In this document: positions 57,465 through 64,000 of the stretch, in pieces
Position numbering within the stretch: the stretch's first letter is position 1
How the letters are laid out: every line of letters starts with the position of its first letter
Origin: Malaciobacter molluscorum LMG 25693
GTDB taxonomy: Bacteria; Campylobacterota; Campylobacteria; Campylobacterales; Arcobacteraceae
Assembly (NCBI RefSeq): GCF_003544935.1
Contig: NZ_CP032098.1
Span: 2,356,001 to 2,420,000 of the forward strand
Reading direction: 5' to 3'
DNA: 64,000 nucleotides
Notes under the pieces: model-generated
Told to the model about the DNA's origin: nothing
Databases searched by the model: none
What the model saw: the letters and a program-made list of their open reading frames with translations, nothing else
Made by a program: the position numbers and the translations under genes

Positions 57465-58631
57465 ATGCAATTTTCAACATTACCTAATCAACCCATAATT
57501 GAAAAAACTTGGTGGAAAAGATTTACTTCTCAACCTCATCAAATATTTTTCTCTGCTGCAATATTTTTTGCACTTATTGTTATGACTTTAACTCTATTTA
57601 CATTTGTAAATATTGGAAACTTCGATTTTAGTTTAATACATGGGTTTGGATTAAATTTTGGTGTATTTACAAATGCCTTTTTAGGCTTTTTAATAACAGT
57701 AATACCAAAATATACTTCATCAAATGTTATCCCTAAAAACAGATATTTATATGCTTGGGTAGTTTATCAATTAGGAGTTTTAATAGCTCTATTTATAAAT
57801 ACATTTAGTGGAAAAGTGCTTATTAGTTTTACTCTATTTTATTTTATTAAAATATTTTTTGAAACAATAAAAACAGGAAAAGCAGTAAACAAAGATGATA
57901 GTTTATATATAAATTTTATCTTAATAATTGGAGCAACTCTATTATTTATAGAAGCCTCTACATCTACAAACCTATCTACTCTTATATTCTTTTCGTATCT
58001 TCTTTCTATGGTATTTATTATTGCACTTAAAATGGTTCCAGCTTTCTTTTTTACATTTACAAAAGTTTCATTTAAAACTTTACCAAAATATACAAAACAA
58101 ATCTCTATTCTTTTATTGATTTTAACTGGTATATCTTTACAGTTTCAATTAAATTATTTAACTATAATTATTTCATTTATTAGTTCTATATTTTTTGGTT
58201 TTATTATATTTAAATTAAATATATTAAAACAAGTGCCTGCTATTTTATTTATACTAACAATAGGTCTAGTTTGGTTTGAGATAGCTTATATTTGTCTATT
58301 TTTAGAATCAATATTTATTACTTATAGTTTTAAATTAGCATTTCATATTTTTGCTTTAGGATTTGTAACTACACTTCTTATTGGATTTGGTTCAAGAGTT
58401 TGTTTAGGACATGCAGTTCCTGCTCAACCAATAATTGTAGATTCATTTACTGAATTACTTTTTCTTTTAACTCAAATTATTCTATTATTAAGAATAATGA
58501 CATCAATTGGTTTTATTTTAAATAGCAATATTTATACTATATTTTTACACTTAAGTTCTACTCTTTGGATTTTACTATTTATATTATGGTTATTTAAATT
58601 TGGTAAATATTTATTAAGAATCAAATCTTAA
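57465..58631 (+). CDS. NnrS-family membrane protein
   Basis: 388-residue polytopic protein with about twelve hydrophobic helices. QPHQIFFSAAIF near 23-34, LIHGFGLNFGVFTNAFLGFLITVIPKYTSS near 58-87 (in parts) and RVCLGHAVPAQP near 309-320 mark the NnrS family, haem- and copper-containing membrane proteins linked to nitric oxide stress and denitrification. Histidines in these motifs are candidate metal ligands. No nitric oxide or nitrite reductase gene is adjacent. An FNR-like box lies upstream. Confidence 0.85.
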   Translation: MQFSTLPNQPIIEKTWWKRFTSQPHQIFFSAAIFFALIVMTLTLFTFVNIGNFDFSLIHGFGLNFGVFTNAFLGFLITVIPKYTSSNVIPKNRYLYAWVVYQLGVLIALFINTFSGKVLISFTLFYFIKIFFETIKTGKAVNKDDSLYINFILIIGATLLFIEASTSTNLSTLIFFSYLLSMVFIIALKMVPAFFFTFTKVSFKTLPKYTKQISILLLILTGISLQFQLNYLTIIISFISSIFFGFIIFKLNILKQVPAILFILTIGLVWFEIAYICLFLESIFITYSFKLAFHIFALGFVTTLLIGFGSRVCLGHAVPAQPIIVDSFTELLFLLTQIILLLRIMTSIGFILNSNIYTIFLHLSSTLWILLFILWLFKFGKYLLRIKS

Positions 58632-58666
58632 AGTTAGAAAATAGATTACTCTATTTTACTAACTTT
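58630..58666. terminator. Convergent terminator (NnrS / isochorismatase-family gene)
   Basis: 16-bp stem (58630-58645 with 58650-58666) with one bulged A and a 4-base loop, overlapping both stop codons. Confidence 0.65.
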
Positions 58667-59193
58667 GAAATCTCTTTAAATACAGGATGTTTAGCATTTA
58701 CTGTTAGTTCAAATAAAATTGATTCATAAGTTGTAGGAATTACACCTGCTTGAATCAATCTATTAATAGCAACTTTTGTATCTTTATCTTTTCTAGAACC
58801 AACACAATCAGTAACTAATACAGGTTGTAATCCAGATTCTAATAAATCAATACAAGTTTGTAATACACAAACATGTGTTTCAATACCTGCAACTATAACA
58901 AACTTTCTTTTTAATTGTTTTATTGCTTCAAATGTTGGTTCATTTTTACAACAAGAAAAAGTAGTTTTTTCAAAATGGGGATAAGACTCAACTAGTTCAT
59001 TTAAACTTGGTATTGTCTCACCTATTCCTTTTTTATACTGTTCATTAACTATAAAAGGTATTTCATGTAATTGTAAACCTTTTACCAATGTTAAAAGATT
59101 TTTTTCTAATTGTTCAAAATCTTTTATATGTGGAAATAATCTTTCTTGTACATCCACTAAACAAAATAGTGCGTCATTTGCATGAATTCTCAT
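58651..59193 (-). CDS. Isochorismatase-family cysteine hydrolase
   Basis: 180-residue cysteine hydrolase of the isochorismatase-like superfamily. The catalytic triad reads D14 (CLVDVQERL), K76 (FEKTTFS) and C109 (GIETHVCVLQT). A preceding cis-peptide region AGIE is typical. Closest in form to the YcaC/hydrolase group rather than a true isochorismatase. Substrate unknown. Upstream of it lies hemC, 41 bases away on the same strand. Confidence 0.85.
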   Translation of the reverse strand: MRIHANDALFCLVDVQERLFPHIKDFEQLEKNLLTLVKGLQLHEIPFIVNEQYKKGIGETIPSLNELVESYPHFEKTTFSCCKNEPTFEAIKQLKRKFVIVAGIETHVCVLQTCIDLLESGLQPVLVTDCVGSRKDKDTKVAINRLIQAGVIPTTYESILFELTVNAKHPVFKEISKLVK

Positions 59194-59234
59194 ATGGCTC
59201 TCCTACTTTAAGATGTACACTAATTATACACAAT

Positions 59235-60176
59235 TTATTGAAAAGCTACCTTTTCTGCTTTTGCTAATAACTCTTTTGCACCTTTTGCTATGAATTTTTG
59301 TGCCATTTCTTTACCAACTGTTTCAAATTTACCTATTTCAACAGTTGTACTATCTTGTATATATTCACTTGCATCTGGCATTCCAACTATTGCATCAACT
59401 TTTACAGTTTGATTATCTTCGCTAATTGTTGCTTTTACACCAATTGGAACTTGACAACCACCTTCTAAAACTCTCACAAAGTCTCTTTCAATTGTAGCTT
59501 CAATATGAGCGTCTTTATCATGTAATGCTGATAAAAGCTCAATTAATTCTGGATTATCTAAAGTTTCAATTCCTAAAATTGCTTGTCCCATTGATGGAGT
59601 CATTTTATCTGTTGAGATTGGAGCAAAATATTTAACTTCATCTTCGATTTGAAGTTTTTGTACTCCTGTTGCTGCTAAAATAATTGCATCATATTCACCT
59701 GCTTTTAATTTGGCAATTCTAGTATTTATGTTACCTCTTAAATCTTTTAGATTTATATCAGGTCTTAACATTTTTATTTCCATTCTTCTTCTAAGACTTG
59801 TTGTTCCTACAACTGCACCTTGCGGAAGTTCATCTATACTTGAATATTTTTCACTTAAAAATGCATCTCTTGGATCAAATCTTTTTGTAACAGCTGCAAG
59901 TTTAAATCCTTCTTCAAACTCAACTGGTACATCTTTTAAACTATGAACTGCAATATCAGCTTCTTTATTTAATAAAGCTATTTCTAACTCTTTTGTAAAT
60001 AGACCTTTCCCACCAATTTTTGCTAAAGGTACATCTAATATCTTATCAGCCCTTGTTGCTATTTCATTTAATTCAATAGTCATATTTGGATATAATTCTA
60101 AAAGTCTCTCTTTGATATATTCACTTTGCCATAATGCTAATTTACTTCTTCTTGTGGCGATAACTATTCTTTCCAT
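59235..60176 (-). CDS. hemC: Hydroxymethylbilane synthase (porphobilinogen deaminase)
   Basis: 313-residue haem-pathway enzyme polymerising four porphobilinogens. The dipyrromethane cofactor cysteine is C241 in EGGCQVPIGV, the catalytic aspartate D82 in HSLKDVPVE, and RGNINTRIAKL at 147-157 is diagnostic. Length typical. It begins 3 bases behind the DsbC-like gene stop, so the two are co-transcribed. Relevant locally, as FrdC, the sirohaem enzyme and NnrS all need tetrapyrroles. Confidence 0.96.
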   Translation of the reverse strand: MERIVIATRRSKLALWQSEYIKERLLELYPNMTIELNEIATRADKILDVPLAKIGGKGLFTKELEIALLNKEADIAVHSLKDVPVEFEEGFKLAAVTKRFDPRDAFLSEKYSSIDELPQGAVVGTTSLRRRMEIKMLRPDINLKDLRGNINTRIAKLKAGEYDAIILAATGVQKLQIEDEVKYFAPISTDKMTPSMGQAILGIETLDNPELIELLSALHDKDAHIEATIERDFVRVLEGGCQVPIGVKATISEDNQTVKVDAIVGMPDASEYIQDSTTVEIGKFETVGKEMAQKFIAKGAKELLAKAEKVAFQ

Positions 60177-60179
60177 ATA

Positions 60180-61019
60180 CTATTTTCCTAACATTTCATA
60201 TTCTAATTTTGTTTTATCTTGTTTTCCATTTACAAATATTGTTGGTGTACCTTCAACCATTACATTTTCACCCATATTTATATCTGTAAAAACTTCTTCA
60301 TCAATTGCTTTATTATTTAATTCACTAAGTTTAATATCTGTATTTAGAAGTTTATTAAATACTTTTAAGATTTTATTTTTATCTTTTTCTTCTGCATCTA
60401 CTTGTTTAGCAAAGTTTGCTTTATAAACTTTTAGTTCTACATCTTTTATACCTTTTTGTTTAGCAACAAGCATTGCTTCTACTATTGTTTTTGATGCAGG
60501 ATGAAGTTGTAAAAGTGGGAAATGATAATAATATAAAGCTATATCATCATGTTTTTTTACATATTCAATTACATTTGGTATATACTCGATACAAAACGGA
60601 CATAAAGGATCAGAAAATACAACAAGTTTATCTTTTGCATTATCGTTTCCTGCAATTAATCTTTTTTTACTATAATAAATACTTGTTAATTCAGGAGTCA
60701 TTAAATCTTTAAATGATTTTCCTGTTTTCATATTTACTAATTCAGGAGCAACAACTTCTCCATTTGAAAAAAGAATATCTTTTGCATTCAAATTTTTATT
60801 TGCTATTTGTGCATTCACATCAATAACAAATCCATACCAACCTTTTAATGGTAATTCTTTTTTCATACTAATTGATAAATCTTTTATCTCCACTCTTTTG
60901 TTACTTGAAAATCTTTTTTTTTCAAAACTTATTATTTTATCATCTAAACTATTTGCATATATACTACTAAAAAGAAGTGAACTTATAAGTAGTGTCTTTG
61001 TAGTTAAAGACATAATCAT
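60180..61019 (-). CDS. Periplasmic thiol-disulfide protein, DsbC/DsbG-like
   Basis: 279-residue exported thioredoxin-fold protein. A signal peptide ends near residue 22 (LISSLLFSSIYA), followed by an N-terminal dimerisation-type domain of about 100 residues. The redox motif C140-PF-C143 stands in VVFSDPLCPFC, and the cis-proline loop is GTPTIFVNG near 260. The CPFC centre and domain order resemble DsbC/DsbG-type isomerases or related DsbA-like oxidases found in Campylobacterota. An internal ATG two codons later is an alternative start. Confidence 0.83.
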   Translation of the reverse strand: MIMSLTTKTLLISSLLFSSIYANSLDDKIISFEKKRFSSNKRVEIKDLSISMKKELPLKGWYGFVIDVNAQIANKNLNAKDILFSNGEVVAPELVNMKTGKSFKDLMTPELTSIYYSKKRLIAGNDNAKDKLVVFSDPLCPFCIEYIPNVIEYVKKHDDIALYYYHFPLLQLHPASKTIVEAMLVAKQKGIKDVELKVYKANFAKQVDAEEKDKNKILKVFNKLLNTDIKLSELNNKAIDEEVFTDINMGENVMVEGTPTIFVNGKQDKTKLEYEMLGK

Positions 61020-61057
61020 TTCTCCTTACTTAAATTTATTGAACATTATATTCAAAC

Positions 61058-61092
61058 AAGACTTAAATGCCTAAAAACTGGTTTTAAGTCTT
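61058..61092 (-). terminator. Weak hairpin behind dnaX
   Basis: 10-bp inverted repeat AAGACTTAAA / TTTAAGTCTT with a 15-base loop overlapping the dnaX stop. Only a short T-rich run (GTTTG) follows on the minus strand. Confidence 0.35.
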
Positions 61093-63216
61093 TGTTTTTA
61101 CTGTTATTTTTTTTATATCAAAAAGCTCTTTTGCTTTATTTAACATCTTAGAGTTTAATATATCGTTTATTTCTAATTCTTGTTGAGAGGGCGTAGGTTT
61201 TGCACTATTGTGCATAGTTGCAACACAACCAGATCCCCCTTGTAAGTCATCTTCTATTGCTTGAGGTTCACTAAATTGCTCTTGTGTTTTAGAAGAAGAT
61301 AACTCTTTTTGATTATTTTCTGTATTATCTTCTACTTTAGATTTTTTTTTTTGATTTGATGAAGATTCATCTTTAATAAAATCTAATTCAGTTTCACTAC
61401 CAAATAAATCATATATAAAAGTTTTTAGTATTCCAAAATGTTTAAATAGAAATTTTCTCTCATCTCCTTGTGCATAAGAGATAATTTCAAGTTTATTATT
61501 TTCATAACTATTAAATACAAAGTTATCTTCAAAACATTCACCCAGTCTTACATCTCTATCATAAACTCTATTTATCACTTTTTCATATAATTCAAAAGCT
61601 GGATCTTTTTCTTGTTCTAAATGAGAAGATAATGCATCATTTAATGCATCTTGACTATCTTCATTATCAAAATTATTTTGTTTTTCTTCAACTACGTCTT
61701 CAACTTTTTTCGTTTCCTGAACAACAGGTTCTTCTAGCATATTATTTTGTGTTTGAACTTCTTGTATTTGTTCATTTGAATCAAATTGTGTATCTTCAAA
61801 CTCTTCATCAAATGGTGTAGCATATTCAATTGCATCAATTGCATTTAAATCGAAATTATTATCATTGCTCATTACAACATCTGCTACATTTACTTCTTCA
61901 ATTTTTGTCTCAGATTGTGTATCAAAAGGTGTTTCAAAAGGGTTTGAATTTGGATTTATCTCTTCTTGTGACTTAGTTTTTAAAGTCTCTAGATTTTCTT
62001 CAACTTTTTGTTTAATATCTTCTTTTGAAACTTCTTGTATTTTTATCTCTTCTTTTTCTATTTGACTATATATATTATTTGTATCTTCTTTTGCATCTTC
62101 TAAAACTTTTTGAGTAGATATAACTTCTTTTACTGCTGGTTGAACTTCCACTTGTTCAACTTGATTTATAATATCTTGAATTGATTTTAAATTTGTAGCT
62201 TCTTGCATTTTTAATAAACTTAATATTAAAACAAAACTAGAATCAGAATTTAAAGCTAAAAGATGTTTAGCATCACCTAAAATTCTAAAAAATCTATCAA
62301 ATAATAATAAATCAAATTTTGCATCTTTATCTATCATTTTTTGTTTTAGATAAATTGTCATCTCATCACAAACTTGTGATACTTCATAATTCTCAAGTTT
62401 TTTTATTAAAGGAGTAATATCTTTTTTATTTAAAACAATATCAAATATTTCATCCATTACTTTTGGTTCAATTAAACCTAACATCTCAACTACAGCTATA
62501 GTATTTACTTTACCTTTTGAATAGATAATTGCTTGATCAAGTAATGTTAATGTATCTCTTAAACTTCCTTGCCCACTTCTTGCTAAAATTTCTAATGCTT
62601 CTGTTTCATACTCAACATCTTCTTCTATTAATATATGTGCTAAATGATGAACAACATCAGAATTTGAAATTTTATTAAATCTAAAATGTTGAGTTCTACT
62701 TAATATTGTTGCAGGTAATTTTAAAGGGTCAGTTGTTGCTAGAATAAATTTTACAAAACTTGGCGGTTCTTCTAATGTTTTTAACAAAGCATTAAAAGCT
62801 TGAGTTGTAAGCATATGAACTTCATCAATTATAAATACTTTAAATCTTGCACTACTTGGCTTATATTTTGTATGTTCAATTAAATCTTTAATATCATCAA
62901 TCCCTCTATTACTAGCAGCATCCATTTCTATAATATCTAGGTGTCTATTTGAATTTGCACTTTGACAATTTTCACAAACTTCACAAGGTTTTGATGTTGG
63001 ACCATTTGAACATAAAAGAGCTTTTGCCATAATTCTAGCTGTACTTGTTTTTCCACTTCCTCTTAATCCACTAAAAAGATATGCATGTGATAATCTATTT
63101 GAATCCAAAGCTAAAGATAATGTTTGAGAAATTGTGCTTTGACCTACTAAATCTTCAAATCTCTTTGGTCTATATTTTAATGCTAAAACTTTTTTATCTG
63201 TTAGTGTTTCACTCAT
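61084..63216 (-). CDS. dnaX: DNA polymerase III subunits gamma/tau
   Basis: 710-residue clamp-loader ATPase. Walker A GLRGSGKT is at 50-57, zinc ligands C69, C78, C81 and C84, IDEVHML near 128, and the SRC-like SRTQHF near 176. Residues about 360-530 form a long acidic low-complexity linker rich in E, V, D and Q. A domain like the tau alpha-binding region follows (about 535-615). The coding strand has eleven consecutive A's at 61342-61352 (residues 622-625, Q-K-K-K); gain or loss of one A leads to a stop within five codons, so a shorter gamma-like product is possible. The start overlaps the murI stop by 4 bases. Confidence 0.95.
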   Translation of the reverse strand: MSETLTDKKVLALKYRPKRFEDLVGQSTISQTLSLALDSNRLSHAYLFSGLRGSGKTSTARIMAKALLCSNGPTSKPCEVCENCQSANSNRHLDIIEMDAASNRGIDDIKDLIEHTKYKPSSARFKVFIIDEVHMLTTQAFNALLKTLEEPPSFVKFILATTDPLKLPATILSRTQHFRFNKISNSDVVHHLAHILIEEDVEYETEALEILARSGQGSLRDTLTLLDQAIIYSKGKVNTIAVVEMLGLIEPKVMDEIFDIVLNKKDITPLIKKLENYEVSQVCDEMTIYLKQKMIDKDAKFDLLLFDRFFRILGDAKHLLALNSDSSFVLILSLLKMQEATNLKSIQDIINQVEQVEVQPAVKEVISTQKVLEDAKEDTNNIYSQIEKEEIKIQEVSKEDIKQKVEENLETLKTKSQEEINPNSNPFETPFDTQSETKIEEVNVADVVMSNDNNFDLNAIDAIEYATPFDEEFEDTQFDSNEQIQEVQTQNNMLEEPVVQETKKVEDVVEEKQNNFDNEDSQDALNDALSSHLEQEKDPAFELYEKVINRVYDRDVRLGECFEDNFVFNSYENNKLEIISYAQGDERKFLFKHFGILKTFIYDLFGSETELDFIKDESSSNQKKKSKVEDNTENNQKELSSSKTQEQFSEPQAIEDDLQGGSGCVATMHNSAKPTPSQQELEINDILNSKMLNKAKELFDIKKITVKTKT
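61342..61352 (-). repeat. A11 homopolymer in dnaX (possible slippage site)
   Basis: Eleven A's on the coding strand. With 12 A's the frame reads ATC then TAA; with 10 A's it reads CTA, AAG, TAG. Either shift ends translation at once and removes about 85 C-terminal residues. In Thermus thermophilus an A9 tract in dnaX is used for programmed transcriptional slippage. Confidence 0.5.
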
Positions 63217-64000
63217 ATCTTACAATTCCTTACTTCAATCTTATTATTATAATCTTTAAAAATTTTATTTATCATACTTCTATTAATTTTTCCTGTATAT
63301 CCAATTGATATATTTAAAGGTTTATCCTCATTATGCCCTCGTAAAGAACTCAAATAAATTAATCTATTTGCAATTGCTTCACCTGTTTCAATTAAATTTA
63401 TTTTATTTCCCATAATATCTCTTATTACTTCACTAACTAAAGGATAATGAGTACAACCTAAAACAATTGTATCTACATTTTTTTCTTTCATAGGTAAAAG
63501 CCAATTTTTTAACATATTATAAGTTACAGATGAATTAATTTCACCTTTTTCTATTTGTTCTACTAATCCAACACAAGCTTGTTCATATAATGTTATATCT
63601 TTGTCTTTAGACAAATTCTCAACTAACTGTTGATACTTTTCACCTCTTAAAGTAGCCTTTGTTGCTAAAACTGCAACTTTTGATGATTTTGTTAAATTAA
63701 TTGCTGGTTTAATTCCAGGTTCTGTTCCTATTACAATCAAATCTTTATACACATCTCTTAAATATTTAATTGCAGCAGATGTTGCTGTATTACAAGCAAC
63801 AATTATGGCTTCTATATTAAAAGAATAAATCAAAAATTCAGTAATTTGAATACACCTATTTTTTATCTCTTCTTGAGTTTTATCACCATATGGAGCATAT
63901 GCTGTATCAGCTATATAAAAAATATCTGCACCTTTAAAGCGTTCACTAATTGCTTTTACAACAGTTAATCCTCCAAGCCCAGAATCAAATACACCTATTT
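63213..64000 (-). CDS. murI: Glutamate racemase (about two N-terminal codons outside window)
   Basis: Enzyme converting L- to D-glutamate for peptidoglycan. The frame continues past a TTG at 63833 to the window end, where it reads IGVFDSGLGGLTVVKAI, the normal N-terminus of MurI, so only about two codons are missing. The two catalytic cysteines are in IVACNTATSA and VLGCTHYPLV. ADTAYAPYGDK near the N-terminus is also typical. The stop overlaps the dnaX start by 4 bases (ATGA). Confidence 0.95.
   Translation of the reverse strand, partial: IGVFDSGLGGLTVVKAISERFKGADIFYIADTAYAPYGDKTQEEIKNRCIQITEFLIYSFNIEAIIVACNTATSAAIKYLRDVYKDLIVIGTEPGIKPAINLTKSSKVAVLATKATLRGEKYQQLVENLSKDKDITLYEQACVGLVEQIEKGEINSSVTYNMLKNWLLPMKEKNVDTIVLGCTHYPLVSEVIRDIMGNKINLIETGEAIANRLIYLSSLRGHNEDKPLNISIGYTGKINRSMINKIFKDYNNKIEVRNCKI

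Noticed and set aside
63831-63833. TTG at 63833 as start of murI
   Set aside because: The same frame continues to the window end and encodes the conserved MurI N-terminus (FDSGLGG, ADTAYAPYGD), so the gene is only cut by about two codons.

Overview
The window looks like chromosomal DNA of a free-living or host-associated member of the Campylobacterota, most likely an Arcobacter-type bacterium. The DNA is strongly AT-rich, and coding density is high with many 1-4 base gene overlaps. The fumarate reductase is of the Wolinella type in the order frdC-frdA-frdB, and it is followed directly by two dynamin-like GTPases, the arrangement known from Campylobacter jejuni (Cj0408-Cj0412). The genus is inferred from gene content; no rRNA or tRNA gene is present to confirm it.

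Layout. 1-2400: end of the complex I operon (nuoM partial, nuoN). 2600-6115: frdCAB. 6230-10578: a coupled pair of dynamin-like proteins. 10585-15436: glycerate kinase, a small unknown protein, a ClC-type chloride channel or antiporter and a sirohaem nitrite/sulfite reductase. 15897-22070: an acetolactate-synthase-like ThDP enzyme coupled to an aldehyde dehydrogenase, then a small unknown gene, sucC, sucD and a phytanoyl-CoA-dioxygenase-like gene. 22084-27108 (minus strand): hotdog thioesterase, NUDIX hydrolase, LysE/ArgO exporter, MarC protein and a complete polar amino acid ABC importer. 27284-30109: glycosyltransferase, methyltransferase and a BASS-family transporter.

30209-42424 is the most unusual part. 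Four genes on one strand lie within at most 26 bases of each other: three very large ankyrin-repeat proteins without signal peptides (1047, 1123 and 1203 residues) and one exported TPR/Sel1-like protein. The first two ankyrin genes share a near-identical mosaic block of about 970 bp, a sign of recent gene conversion or duplication. I do not recognise this cassette as a described system.

42478-46938: folA and thyA on the minus strand (thyA starts with TTG), then a DUF4153-like membrane protein, two small membrane proteins and a lipoprotein. 47088-49587: an overlapping ATPase-HNH nuclease pair that matches the Septu (PtuAB) anti-phage defence architecture. 49618-57360: a LysE/RhtB exporter and a probable DNA-binding protein on the minus strand, divergent from a complete AcnD/PrpF-type methylcitrate pathway (prpB, prpC, acnD, prpF) for propionyl-CoA use. 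57465-58631: an NnrS-family membrane protein with an FNR-like box upstream. 58651-64000 (minus strand): isochorismatase-family hydrolase, hemC, a DsbC-like thiol-disulfide protein, dnaX and murI (cut by the window edge).

Functionally the window combines core respiration (complex I, fumarate reductase, succinyl-CoA ligase), propionate catabolism, nucleotide and cofactor synthesis and replication. Two accessory blocks, the Septu-like pair and the ankyrin cassette, sit between housekeeping genes. No tRNA, rRNA, CRISPR array, insertion sequence or phage gene was seen.
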